This document shows, one piece after another, positions 23,559 through 32,448 of a DNA stretch of 64,000 nucleotides. Origin of the DNA: Bacteroidales bacterium (GTDB lineage: Bacteria; Bacteroidota; Bacteroidia; Bacteroidales; WCHB1-69); the NCBI GenBank assembly GCA_017525245.1, contig JAFXTE010000012.1, forward strand, positions 25,761 to 89,760, read 5' to 3'. How positions within the stretch are numbered: the first letter of the stretch is position 1; every line of letters starts with the position of its first letter. The notes below the pieces were generated by a model, which worked only from the letters and a program-made list of their open reading frames with translations, was not told the DNA's origin and ran no database searches. The position numbers were made by a program, and so were the translations under genes.

Positions 23559-25220
23559 CTACAGGGAAAATACCACCTTCACAGGTGTCTCCCACTCTCC
23601 CATCATCGCCTTGAACTTCTTCGACGATTTGGCGGAAATGCCCTCTTTGGGCAGACTTAACGTCCTTGTAATCATTATCGTATTACCGCCCACCACAACA
23701 TCAATCAGGAGTTTGGCGCCCTCGACGGTGATTTCTTTGTGTGAAGTTTTCGTCAGACAACGGGCGTTAGCGGGCAATTTGACTGTGTAACCGTATTTCT
23801 CGCTCGATTCTTTTGTGTCCACATCGTATTTGCGGTCGTTGTGGATGTTCACGGAACGTATCGGTGTGCCATATTGACCGTCGTCGATGGTCATTTCGTA
23901 ATATTTGCCCGTGAGCTGCGAGACGGACACTTCAGTGGCTCCGGTTCCATGTACTAGCAGATATTTCATCTGTGGCGATTCCACTTTCTGTTCCATTTTC
24001 ACCACTGGATCATCCAATTTTCCGCTTTCAAGCGTGATTTCGGCCACTCTTTCCACGGATATGGGCTGTGCCGTCACATTCTCTATTTTGCCGTCCTGCA
24101 TGATGAGTGTGGCGGGCGCGAAGAAAGCGTCCAAACTCAGTTCTTCAATCTCGTTAGCAGAAATATAATCGGTTGCTCCATTTCGTTGGATGCGCACAAC
24201 GGTCTTCAAATCAGAGGCTAACGAGTTTCCCATAAACGCTAATTGCGCATCGTTCCCCAAACTTTGCAATACGCCCGCCAACAGGATGTTCTTCTCGATG
24301 GGCAACGCGCAGTTGCTCTCCCACACCTGTTGCGGCGAGGCGAACATATAGTTCAACACGTTGGCATCCAGATGATTGGTCTGGATATTGTCGTGGATGT
24401 AATCCCTAACTGACAAAACCTTGTCCATATCAGTCATCTCTTCCGTGAATCGACTCATGAAGAAGTCTGTAATCTTCTGATTGCTAAATTTTTGCATTGC
24501 ATTTTGCTGGGCGATTTTGCCGATGATAAGATGCGGTTCATCCATGGTGTAAAACGTGACGGCCTTATAATCACCAGGGAAAATGTACTCATCCGTAGGA
24601 TATTCTGGCAGATTGGTGAAGGTCATTACGGTGGTTTTCATCCCTTTGTCGGTGCTTTCGGTTTCCGTGTAGGAAAGTTTTCCGTTCAACACAAATTTCG
24701 CGGGCTTGTAGTCCGGCGAGGTCACGCTGACCACGTATTTTTCCACCGGCACCTCCTCCTGCAAATCGACCTTTTCCAACAGTTCCTGGAAGAAGAAGTT
24801 CTTGGAGCGGATGGTGTAGTCAAGGACGATGACGGCGTCGTACTCCAGCGCCGTGTGCGTCACCACCATGGTGCGTATGCCGTTGAGCCGCTCGCATTTT
24901 GTGCAGCCCTCCGGCAGCATCGGGTTGAAGGCATTCTGGGGCGTTTCCACCTTGCTGCCATCCTTGCGGATGGTGTAGGCCTCGTTGATAATGAGCTCCT
25001 GGAAATCAGGGTTGTAGGTGATGAACGTCTCCCCGAAATGGTCGAACGTCATCCGCGTGAAAATCTGCAGCTCCGTGCGCTTGCGGAACTCCGTGGAACC
25101 GTCCGTATTCAACGTGTAACTCTCGGAAATGAGCTTATAGACGGCGTCCTTTTCGGGGGCCTTGGCCATGACGGTTGACATGGCGCATATTGCGATGATT
25201 ATGAGTATGTATCTTTTCAT
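23559..25220 (-). CDS. Secreted DUF3857/transglutaminase-like protein, catalytic residues lost
   Basis: A 553-residue exported protein (signal peptide MKRYILIIIAICAMSTVMA). Residues 25-220 are a DUF3857 domain (KRTELQIFTRMTFDHFGE, VVTHTALEYDAVIVLDYTI). Residues about 260-400 are a transglutaminase-like domain (VRDYIHDNIQT, then NCALPIEKNILLAGVLQSLG). A Cys occupies the nucleophile position, but the His and Asp that complete the triad in the neighbouring protein are not found, so enzyme activity is doubtful. The C-terminal third is all-beta. It forms a tandem pair with the next gene. The role is unknown; such proteins are common in Bacteroidota envelopes. Confidence 0.82.
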   Translation of the reverse strand: MKRYILIIIAICAMSTVMAKAPEKDAVYKLISESYTLNTDGSTEFRKRTELQIFTRMTFDHFGETFITYNPDFQELIINEAYTIRKDGSKVETPQNAFNPMLPEGCTKCERLNGIRTMVVTHTALEYDAVIVLDYTIRSKNFFFQELLEKVDLQEEVPVEKYVVSVTSPDYKPAKFVLNGKLSYTETESTDKGMKTTVMTFTNLPEYPTDEYIFPGDYKAVTFYTMDEPHLIIGKIAQQNAMQKFSNQKITDFFMSRFTEEMTDMDKVLSVRDYIHDNIQTNHLDANVLNYMFASPQQVWESNCALPIEKNILLAGVLQSLGNDAQLAFMGNSLASDLKTVVRIQRNGATDYISANEIEELSLDAFFAPATLIMQDGKIENVTAQPISVERVAEITLESGKLDDPVVKMEQKVESPQMKYLLVHGTGATEVSVSQLTGKYYEMTIDDGQYGTPIRSVNIHNDRKYDVDTKESSEKYGYTVKLPANARCLTKTSHKEITVEGAKLLIDVVVGGNTIMITRTLSLPKEGISAKSSKKFKAMMGEWETPVKVVFSL

Positions 25221-25314
25221 TTTTTGTTTGTTTTTGTCGTTATTGCTGCTTCCGCAGTCCGGAGCAGTCTCCTATGTCAACCCCCACACTGCGCTGCGCT
25301 TATGTGGGGTTATT

Positions 25315-25367
25315 ACCCCCCTGCCCTGCGGGCATCCCCCCTAAAGGGGGGAATGGTGCTTCGACCG
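25315..25367. repeat. GC-rich interspersed repeat, copy A
   Basis: ACCCCCCTGCCCTGCGGGCA, then CCCCCC-TAAA-GGGGGG as a perfect hairpin, then AATGGTGCTTCGACCG. A near-identical copy is at 27389-27439. It lies upstream of the transglutaminase-like gene that starts at 25220; a second hairpin (AACCCC...GGGGTT, 25279-25313) precedes it. Three copies of AACTGCT follow at 25380-25403. Confidence 0.9.
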
Positions 25368-25404
25368 AGACATTTTCGTTTAACTGCTAACTGCTAACTG
25401 CTAA

Positions 25405-27324
25405 CTACTTGATGAACACCACGGGATTCCCCATGTACCCCCGTTGGCACTGCACGGCTTTGCGGAACGCTGGCCATTCGGAGGCTTCATAGACGCGCTT
25501 GCCGAGGGAAATGGTCTCGTTGAATGTCACCATGTTGTAGCCGATGGTGTAACCGCCTTTGAACGAGATGCTTGGCGTGACGAATTGTCGTGCTTCGGGA
25601 GCGCTCACACGGGTGTAGCCTGACGGCACCTTCATCGTTTCGCTGATGGCGACGTAGCGCGAGCAGCGATCGGTGAAGGGGTAGTCGCGCTTTTCGAGAC
25701 TCGTGTTGTAGTAGAGGTGGCGCATGGTGAAGTTGTAGAAGCCGTTGGCGAGGAACGGCGTGGCGATGACCTCGTTGTCGGTAACGGTTGCGTAATCAGG
25801 GATTTCGAACGTGTACGTAATCTTTACCGGCTGCTTTAGGTATTCGTCCTCGCTGGTGTATTTTACGCTCTTGAGTTTCGCGTTGGGGTACTCTTGGTAG
25901 AGCATCTCCTCCACGCTGCGCTGCCACTCCGTGCGGAAGCCGTAGAAGACGCCGCGCACGGTGCGGTCGCTCTGCCGGTCGGCGGTGATGGTGACAGTGC
26001 CCTTCAGTGTGCCGTTCTTGGTGACCTGCGTGTTGGCTGTCATCTTGACGTAGTGGTTTTTCGGATCGGAAACGGGCGTGAGTCCCAACTTCGCGCCGTT
26101 GGGGAGTCCCATGAGGTAGTTCTGCTGCTGCTCCGCGCTGGACCACAGTTCGCCGCGCACGCCCGGCACCCACGTGGGATCCAGGAGTTGGTAGTTGCCG
26201 TTGCGTCGCTGCACCACCGTGATGCAGTGGTTGAACTGGTCGGCGGGGATGTCCTCGATGCGCTCGCCGGCCATCGTCATCGCGGCGTAGGCCTTGAACC
26301 CTGCCGCCCGCAACATGCCGATGAGCATTCCGGCCTTGTCCTTGCAGACGCCACAACGGTCGCGGAAGGTCATCTCGCACTTGTGGAGCGTGAACCCCTC
26401 GCCCTCGCCCATGGAGATGCCGGAGTAGCGCACGTTGTCGGCCACCCAGTGCGTGAGGATGTCCAAGCTGTCGTTCTCGGTCTTGGCCGGCTTCAGCAGC
26501 TCATCGACCTTTGCTTGGATCTCCGGTGTGGCCTCGAAACTGCCGAAGTCCTCGTTCACGCCGTAGAACCACATCGACTTGGCTTCCCAGTCTTTCGCGG
26601 TGGTCACGATGACTTTCGGCTCGATGTCATTGTTTGCCACCGTGTAGCGCGGGGTCTTCAGCGGGAAATAGTCTTTGTTCTCGAAAGTGAAGATAGTGCG
26701 GTCGCCGTCCTTCTTCGTTTTCATGTTGAGATTGCCGTTATAGATTTTGTACTGCAAGTTCTTGTTGGTCAGCACATTGACCTGATACACTTTCTCCTTC
26801 ACGGGTTGGCTGTTCCAGAAGGGGACGATATCGTAGAAGTGGCCGCGCATGGGCGGGATGTACTTCGCGTCGGGGTCGTCGCCTTGCAGCAGGGCGTAGG
26901 TAAAGCCCTTCTTGTAGGTGAGGAACTCCACTTCGTCGCCGGGTTCGAGGCGGCCGAGGGCGACCATCTTCTGCCGCGCCCCCCAGTAGATCATGTGGGC
27001 CGGGGCGGGATAGTCGCAGACCATGAAGTCGGGGTGTTCCTCCGTGCCGTCGTGGCGATAGACGACCACGTCGCGGATCTCGCAGTAGGCCGACAGCGGG
27101 TCGTAATCGACGATGACGGTGTTGTAGTCGCGCCCGCCGATATCACTCAAGATACGGTAGCGCTGGTGGTTGACATAGTGGCTGAGACCGTTCTCCTCCA
27201 TGCGCACAGTCATGCTGTCGTAGAGGGTCACGCGGTCGTAGCCGGCGTAGGGGTCGTTCTCCTGCGCGGTAGCTGCCATGCCGAGGCACAGCAGCAGGGT
27301 TGATAGTAGGGTTCTTATGTTCAT
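25405..27324 (-). CDS. Secreted DUF3857/transglutaminase protein with intact triad
   Basis: A 639-residue exported protein (signal peptide MNIRTLLSTLLLCLGMAATA). The N-terminal DUF3857 domain (YNTVIVDYDPLSAYCEIRDV) is followed by a transglutaminase core with all three catalytic positions: Cys in RCGVCKDKAGMLIGMLRAAG, His in QFNHCITVVQ and Asp in QLLDPTWVPG. A C-terminal beta-rich domain (DUF2569/3858-like position) ends the protein. Such enzymes may crosslink or cleave isopeptide bonds in envelope polymers; the substrate is unknown. The gene lies 184 bp upstream of its degenerate relative on the same strand, with copies of the same GC-rich repeat upstream of each. Confidence 0.85.
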   Translation of the reverse strand: MNIRTLLSTLLLCLGMAATAQENDPYAGYDRVTLYDSMTVRMEENGLSHYVNHQRYRILSDIGGRDYNTVIVDYDPLSAYCEIRDVVVYRHDGTEEHPDFMVCDYPAPAHMIYWGARQKMVALGRLEPGDEVEFLTYKKGFTYALLQGDDPDAKYIPPMRGHFYDIVPFWNSQPVKEKVYQVNVLTNKNLQYKIYNGNLNMKTKKDGDRTIFTFENKDYFPLKTPRYTVANNDIEPKVIVTTAKDWEAKSMWFYGVNEDFGSFEATPEIQAKVDELLKPAKTENDSLDILTHWVADNVRYSGISMGEGEGFTLHKCEMTFRDRCGVCKDKAGMLIGMLRAAGFKAYAAMTMAGERIEDIPADQFNHCITVVQRRNGNYQLLDPTWVPGVRGELWSSAEQQQNYLMGLPNGAKLGLTPVSDPKNHYVKMTANTQVTKNGTLKGTVTITADRQSDRTVRGVFYGFRTEWQRSVEEMLYQEYPNAKLKSVKYTSEDEYLKQPVKITYTFEIPDYATVTDNEVIATPFLANGFYNFTMRHLYYNTSLEKRDYPFTDRCSRYVAISETMKVPSGYTRVSAPEARQFVTPSISFKGGYTIGYNMVTFNETISLGKRVYEASEWPAFRKAVQCQRGYMGNPVVFIK

Positions 27325-27388
27325 AGTGGATGGGTGTTCTTTTTTTGGTTAGCACTTCGCACGTCTTGCCCCTTCGGGGCGGCTTTTT

Positions 27389-27439
27389 ACCCCCCTGACC
27401 TGCGGGCATCCCCCCTAAAGGGGAATGGTCCTTCGACCG
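27389..27439. repeat. GC-rich interspersed repeat, copy B
   Basis: Same as the repeat at 25315-25367 apart from a few substitutions and a shorter G run. It lies upstream of the gene starting at 27324, so each transglutaminase-family gene has one copy on its 5' side. Confidence 0.9.
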
Positions 27440-27472
27440 TATTATTCTACATTCATCATTCTACATTCTACA

Positions 27473-28063
27473 CTAAATAATGTCTTTTTCTTCGATGAGG
27501 TTGTTCAGGATGGCATAGACGGTGAGGGCCGCGACGGATTTGATGCCGGTTTTGCGGACGATGTTCTTGCGGTGGGTGATGACGGTGTGGACGGAGATGT
27601 TGAGGGTGTCGGCGATTTCGTTGTTTTTCAGTCCTTTGGAGAGGCAGATGAGCACTTCTTTCTCGCGGTCGGAGAGGGGAGCGGTGTCGGATTCGTCATC
27701 GTCGGATTGGATGGTGTTCACCACTTGGTTGATGGTGGATTTGATGCGCTGGAGGTCGTCGTTGAGTTCAATGACGCCGGCGAACTGCCGCTGGTGCTGC
27801 GATTCGATGTAAGAGGTGACCAATCCGATGAGACGCAGGTTCGGCAGGTTGTCAAACTCGGCGCGGATGGTGGCGCGTTTGGCGTAGTCGTACAGCAACG
27901 GGTTGACAATCAGAATGTCAGGATGCAGGGCGTTTATTCTCGCATAGAGCGAGTTGAGGTTGTCGGTGGAGAAGACGACCTCAGCGTCGGGCAACTCCTG
28001 GAGCAGCTGCTCTAGTCCGATGCGCAGCATGATTGAGGGTTCGGCGATGGCGATCTTAGTCAT
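27473..28063 (-). CDS. LuxR/NarL-type regulator with a non-phosphorylatable receiver-like domain
   Basis: A 196-residue protein. The N-terminal 120 residues have the receiver fold (KIAIAEPSIMLRIGLEQLL), but the acidic pair is reduced to one Glu and the phosphoacceptor position reads Asn in HPDILIVNPLL. Residues 130-196 are a LuxR helix-turn-helix (LSDREKEVLICLSKGLKNNEIADTLNISVHTVITHRKNI). It is probably controlled by something other than phosphotransfer. Its start overlaps the end of the hemerythrin gene by 8 bp, so the two form an operon, which suggests a link to oxygen, nitric oxide or iron status. Confidence 0.88.
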   Translation of the reverse strand: MTKIAIAEPSIMLRIGLEQLLQELPDAEVVFSTDNLNSLYARINALHPDILIVNPLLYDYAKRATIRAEFDNLPNLRLIGLVTSYIESQHQRQFAGVIELNDDLQRIKSTINQVVNTIQSDDDESDTAPLSDREKEVLICLSKGLKNNEIADTLNISVHTVITHRKNIVRKTGIKSVAALTVYAILNNLIEEKDII

Positions 28064-28775
28064 GGCGTTTGGATTCTAACAGTTGGATATACGGAACTAA
28101 GATGCGGTTTTCCATCATGGCATGTCTGGCGATGTCGTTGGAGAGGGCATACACGTCCAGCAGCATATCGACGCGCTCCATGGGGGAAATTTCGGCGGGT
28201 ATGTACTTGAGCAACAGGTTGGAAAGATCGTTGAGGGTGTCCTCAATGTCATCGTGCTGTTGATGGAACGTGTTCTTCTGATAGGTGGCGGACTCGGTGG
28301 CTTCCTGTTCGGAGAGGATCTGCCGCAAGTAAGGGAAAATCACCTCTTCCTCGTAACGGAAATGCTTCTCCATCTCTTTGCGGAATTCAGCGTAGAAGTT
28401 GGAGATGAGGGTGATGTATTTCTTGTCCATGGAAGCCAACTGCATGTGGAGGTGCTGCTCAATATGGGGCAGTTTGTTCTCTAAATAGTCTTTGTGGGAG
28501 GAGACGAGGTATTGCAGGATGTCGGCCATGGGGCACTGTTGCAGCTCGTTAGCCGTCGGGTAGTAGTCTTCCTGACAATAGACACGGCTGATGAGGGTGA
28601 ACAGGGGCAGCGAAACGTGGTGTTCGGAACAGAGTTGTTCGATGCTCTTCTCTCCGAATCCGAGAGGGATGTTAAGACGCGGAAGAACGGTCAACAGACT
28701 GTGATACTGGTTGATTGCATCGGCCATTTTCATTTTCGGCGACAGTTGCGGTGGAAAATCGGAAAGATTTTTCAT
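28056..28775 (-). CDS. Hemerythrin-domain protein (RIC/YtfE-like)
   Basis: A 239-residue cytoplasmic protein. An N-terminal region (KMADAINQYHSLLTVLPRLNIPLGFGEKSI) resembles the DUF542-type start of RIC proteins. The C-terminal hemerythrin bundle carries metal-ligand patterns SHKDYLENKLPHIEQH, FRKEMEKHFRYEEEVIFPYL, FHQQHDDIEDTL and ARHAMMENRILVPYI. Members bind a di-iron centre and are linked to repair of iron-sulfur clusters after oxidative or nitrosative damage. It is the first gene of a two-gene operon with the LuxR-type regulator. Confidence 0.86.
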   Translation of the reverse strand: MKNLSDFPPQLSPKMKMADAINQYHSLLTVLPRLNIPLGFGEKSIEQLCSEHHVSLPLFTLISRVYCQEDYYPTANELQQCPMADILQYLVSSHKDYLENKLPHIEQHLHMQLASMDKKYITLISNFYAEFRKEMEKHFRYEEEVIFPYLRQILSEQEATESATYQKNTFHQQHDDIEDTLNDLSNLLLKYIPAEISPMERVDMLLDVYALSNDIARHAMMENRILVPYIQLLESKRHD

Positions 28776-28790
28776 GTTTCAAATTTTCGG

Positions 28791-28798
28791 CAAAGATA
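28791..28798 (-). promoter_or_regulatory. Promoter core of the hemerythrin-regulator operon
   Basis: TATCTTTG on the minus strand, with TTG 19 bp upstream (28818-28820) as a possible -33 element; the core is 15 bp before the ATG. Confidence 0.6.
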
Positions 28799-28826
28799 GT
28801 ATTTTTAAGGCAATTAGCAACAGGCA

Positions 28827-28857
28827 AAAGAGGCGCGAATCATCATCGCGCCTCTTT
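28827..28857 (-). terminator. Terminator of the large T9SS cargo gene
   Basis: AAAGAGGCGCGA and TCGCGCCTCTTT form a 12-bp stem with a 7-base loop. It follows the 28909-32274 gene and precedes the divergent side of the hemerythrin promoter. The hairpin at 54077-54108 has almost the same stem. Confidence 0.75.
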
Positions 28858-28868
28858 CGTGTATGGTC

Positions 28869-28898
28869 TGTAGAGACGTTTCATGAAACGTCTCTACA
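28869..28898. repeat. 30-bp interspersed palindrome, copy 4
   Basis: Perfect copy of the TGTAGAGACGTTTCA palindrome, 10 bp downstream of the stop codon of the large cargo gene and next to its terminator. Confidence 0.95.
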
Positions 28899-28908
28899 AA
28901 GGGACAAA

Positions 28909-31900
28909 TTATTTCCGTATCACCGGCATCGTGGCAATGCCCTTGTCTGTGAAGACCTTGGCAAAATAGGTGCCCGTGGCGAGAGCATGGACGGAAATTT
29001 CTACCGTGTTTCCGTTCACATACATCATATTCAGCAGTTGACCATAAATGTTGTAAAGTTCCACCTTTTCGATGGTGACATTGTTGTTGTTCACGCTGAT
29101 GGTTACATTGTTGACGGCGGGATTTGGATAAACGCTGAGGTTGTCTCGCAGCTCGTAATTGTCAATTCCGGACGGATTGTAGTCATGGACAGCAATCGCA
29201 CTGTTGGCCATACCCTCTTTCATGGCAATGGCTTTCAGTGTGTAGTGTACGTTGAGCGGCAGAGGGAACATGTCGGTGAACAAGATAGAGGATTCGTCTG
29301 GATTAGTGCCGTCCTGCGTATAGTAGATGCTGGCACCGTCCGTGGCGCAGGTGATGGTGATTCTATAGAATTCCCCGTCCTTGAACCAATCGAACTCCGG
29401 TGTGGCAACGGTGTCCAACACAACCACAGAGTGAATGTTGATGTCCTCATCGCCACGAGGATAGATTTGGTAGCCATGGTTGGTGGAGTAGCTGACGAAA
29501 CCGGTCACGTCGGCCAGGTCACCGGCGGAAATTTCCGTAGTCAATGTGTTGAATCGGTTATAGATAGCCATCGTGTCGCCGTTTTGAACAAAAGTGGTGG
29601 CATTGATAAATGTCACATCATTCAGACGCACCAGCTTGGATTCATAAACATCTGTGTATTGAGATTTGATGTTTGAGATGGTGGCGTTGGCGGGTGTGAC
29701 CGTGACGGGAGTTCCAGTAGCCTCAAGAGCGTTATGTGTGGGCACCATCTCCACCATACCTTGATATGTGGTGTATTTGCCGAAAACACCGGCTTGGATG
29801 ACGTCCCCTTCGTTGTAGGTGGTGGTAATCACGGGAGCGGAATTGTCGTAGATGAGCATGGCGGCGGTATTGTCCTCAACGAACATGTAGCGACCGCTGC
29901 GGAATACGAAGGTCATATCGCTCATGATCTGTTGCGGCTCATTGGAAGCAGCGGCTTTGAAAGCTGCGATGTTGGCGACTTGCGCAGGGAATGAGATATT
30001 GGCGGTGGCTGTGAAACTTGGGGTCATACCCTCTTTCCAAGCCTTGGCCATGATGGTGGTGGTGGTGTTCACAGTGAACGGCTGGCTATAGACGGTGGAG
30101 CTTTCGGTAGGCTCGGTGCCGTCGGTGGTGTAACGAATCACGGCATCGGCATCAGCACAGGTGATGCTGATTGTCTGGGGCTCGTAATAGAAACCTTCGC
30201 TTGGGTTAATGACAGGGGTTGTCACTACGGAAGGTGCCTGTCCCTGAACACCGAAGACCACGAGGCTGTCGATGACCACGCGGGAAGTGGAGGTGGGGTT
30301 GGTTTCGGGCAGAACGATTGTGAATTTCAGACGCACGAAATTGTAACTGCCTGCCTCATCCACAACATACTCGAAGGTGTTTGCCGTGCTTTCCAGCGTG
30401 AAGGTTTCGCCGGCAGAGTAGGTGGTGCCACCGTCAATGGAATGCGACACGTTGACGTTTAAGCCGTTGGAACTTGCAGCGGCAAAGGTGACATGGGTCA
30501 CGTTGTGCAGGTCAAAGTTCGTGTAAGTGTAGCCGATGTTTTCAGGGGCGGAGGCGTACCAGCGCATTTGCATTGACTGGGCACCCGCAATGTGGTTGTT
30601 GGTGGATGGTGTGCCGTAATAGGTACCCCATTGCGCACCCTCAGCGCCGGTAAATTCCACCGTGGTGTTGTTATAGACGTTGTTGGCGGTGAACCCTTCG
30701 GCGTCCTCAAAACCAACAGAATAGATGATGGAATCGTTGGATGCGGGTTGGTCGATGATAACATAGGCAGCCGTTACGGTCGCGCTGGCGGTCCAGTCGG
30801 TCTTAAAAGCTTTGGCCTTGACAGTTGTGGTGGCGGTCAAAGTGACCGGGGCACTGTAGAGTATGGAAGCCTCAGTCGGTTCGGTGCCGTCGGTAGTGTA
30901 GTAGATCGTTGCGTCTTCCGTCGTGCAGGTGAGGCTGAACGTCACGCTGTCGGTATAGGTGCCGGCAGCAGGGCTGAACACGGGAGCGGCCACTTCAGAT
31001 GTGCCCCCGGCTTCTGCTAATACCAAGATGTTGTCAACCTCCCAACCGGCAGCGGAAGATTCTTCACTCGTATATACCCATGCGAAATAGAGGGGAGAAG
31101 CTCCGGCAATAATGATATCGCCGGATTCTGTCCAAGCCCATGAACCGCTGCTCAAAGCGCATGCTGAAGTGATGTCCGTCCATGTGGCAGCAGCAGGAGA
31201 ACCGGAACCGCTGTAGTTTGTGGAATACTTCACCTGGATGCCGGGACCGTTGTAGTTCTTGGCGGTTGTGAAGGAGAGTGTGACACCTCCGGCATTCAGC
31301 GGGGTGATGGCGGGCGTGATCAGCCAGGTCTCTGTGGCACCTTGGTTGTACGCATTCGCGTATGCGTAGGTATTACCGCTGTGAGTCCCTGTCGTCCATT
31401 CGTAAGCGCCGGAAACATTGGTCACCGTCATTTGGCTGAGACCGGCGGTTTCAAAGTTCTCAAAGAAAAGAGGAACGATATTCAGGATGGTGAAGTCTCT
31501 GGTTACCACGTTGCTGCTGTTTTCACCGGAAATGGCGATGGCTTTCATGGTGGTGGTCTCCGTGATGGTGAAAGGTGCCGTGTAAAGCGTTGAGTTGGCA
31601 TCAGGTTCTGTCCCGTCCAAGGTGTAATGGATGGATACGCCATCCGCGGCGGACAGGGTAACTGTTACAGGGCCGAGGTAGGTGTCAGCGGACTGCATAT
31701 TGCCGCTCACGGTAACCGTTGGCTCAGCCACGAAACCTTCGTTGGAGAGGGCGAAGACGGTCACATCATCCACAATCAGGTGGTTTGCTCCCTCGTTGGT
31801 GTTTCTGACGGAAAGGATGAACTCACCTGCGTCTATGGTATTAGCCGCTACAACAGTGTCAGTGAATTGCTGGTAACTTGTGCTGTTAATGTTATGGTAA

Positions 31901-32274
31901 TCGGAATAATCGGAATAGCCGGAACCCGTCTCTCGCCCGTCATACATCGCCACTCGAATATCGCCGCCTCCTTTAACCCAGAAGGAAATGACATATTGGG
32001 TGCCGTTATCCACATGGATGCTTTGGGTGGTGAAACGTTTGTGGCCGGAAGCGGTGTTGATAAGCTGGCAGGCAAAATCACCGGAGTGAGCCCCGGAAGT
32101 GACTTGCACCACGTTGGCGGCACCAATGTTGCTCTTAGATCCCAACCATCCGTCTGGGGTAGTTCCCGTCCAATTTTCGAACCCCCCATTCGTGTTAATC
32201 TGTGAGAATCCAGTAAGGGTAAGCAGCATTAGGCATAACGTCAAAAAACTGTAGATAATAGAATTTTTTTTCAT
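28909..32274 (-). CDS. Large T9SS cargo with four chitobiase-type C-terminal repeats
   Basis: A 1121-residue secreted protein. The signal peptide MKKNSIIYSFLTLCLMLLTL is followed by a carbohydrate-binding-like module (INTNGGFENWTGTTPDGW). Four CHB_HEX_C-like repeats are marked by YTLDGTEPD, YTTDGTEPTE (twice) and YTQDGTNPDE. Between them are two jelly-roll or choice-of-anchor domains, and an OB-fold DUF5689-like domain (FKAAASNEPQQIMSDMTFVF). A type A T9SS tail (LSVYPNPAVNNVTISV ... MPVIRK) ends it. There is no recognisable catalytic domain, so it is more likely an adhesin or glycan-binding surface protein than an enzyme. It is transcribed alone from a promoter core at 32342-32349. Confidence 0.86.
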   Translation of the reverse strand: MKKNSIIYSFLTLCLMLLTLTGFSQINTNGGFENWTGTTPDGWLGSKSNIGAANVVQVTSGAHSGDFACQLINTASGHKRFTTQSIHVDNGTQYVISFWVKGGGDIRVAMYDGRETGSGYSDYSDYHNINSTSYQQFTDTVVAANTIDAGEFILSVRNTNEGANHLIVDDVTVFALSNEGFVAEPTVTVSGNMQSADTYLGPVTVTLSAADGVSIHYTLDGTEPDANSTLYTAPFTITETTTMKAIAISGENSSNVVTRDFTILNIVPLFFENFETAGLSQMTVTNVSGAYEWTTGTHSGNTYAYANAYNQGATETWLITPAITPLNAGGVTLSFTTAKNYNGPGIQVKYSTNYSGSGSPAAATWTDITSACALSSGSWAWTESGDIIIAGASPLYFAWVYTSEESSAAGWEVDNILVLAEAGGTSEVAAPVFSPAAGTYTDSVTFSLTCTTEDATIYYTTDGTEPTEASILYSAPVTLTATTTVKAKAFKTDWTASATVTAAYVIIDQPASNDSIIYSVGFEDAEGFTANNVYNNTTVEFTGAEGAQWGTYYGTPSTNNHIAGAQSMQMRWYASAPENIGYTYTNFDLHNVTHVTFAAASSNGLNVNVSHSIDGGTTYSAGETFTLESTANTFEYVVDEAGSYNFVRLKFTIVLPETNPTSTSRVVIDSLVVFGVQGQAPSVVTTPVINPSEGFYYEPQTISITCADADAVIRYTTDGTEPTESSTVYSQPFTVNTTTTIMAKAWKEGMTPSFTATANISFPAQVANIAAFKAAASNEPQQIMSDMTFVFRSGRYMFVEDNTAAMLIYDNSAPVITTTYNEGDVIQAGVFGKYTTYQGMVEMVPTHNALEATGTPVTVTPANATISNIKSQYTDVYESKLVRLNDVTFINATTFVQNGDTMAIYNRFNTLTTEISAGDLADVTGFVSYSTNHGYQIYPRGDEDINIHSVVVLDTVATPEFDWFKDGEFYRITITCATDGASIYYTQDGTNPDESSILFTDMFPLPLNVHYTLKAIAMKEGMANSAIAVHDYNPSGIDNYELRDNLSVYPNPAVNNVTISVNNNNVTIEKVELYNIYGQLLNMMYVNGNTVEISVHALATGTYFAKVFTDKGIATMPVIRK

Positions 32275-32341
32275 ACTTTTGATGTTTAATTATTTGATTT
32301 TTATATATTTACGAATGTGAGTCAAAAATATTCACCAACGG

Positions 32342-32349
32342 CAAATATA
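32342..32349 (-). promoter_or_regulatory. Promoter core of the large T9SS cargo gene
   Basis: TATATTTG on the minus strand, giving a leader of about 65 nt. Confidence 0.5.
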
Positions 32350-32359
32350 CATTTTTTTA

Positions 32360-32420
32360 GACGTGTGACGTGAGACGTAAGGCGTGTGACGTGAGATATA
32401 AGACATAAGACGTGAGATTT
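32360..32420. repeat. GACGTGAGACGTAAG-type tandem array
   Basis: Words GACGTGTGACGTGAG and AAGACGTGAG repeat through the gap before the Dus gene; ACTGCTAACTGC words follow to the gene end. Confidence 0.75.
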
Positions 32421-32448
32421 CGGGAACACCACTGCTAACTGCCAACTA

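Noticed and set aside
25894-27303. 469-codon open frame opposite the transglutaminase gene
   Set aside because: Antisense shadow rich in Val, His and Asp; no motif.
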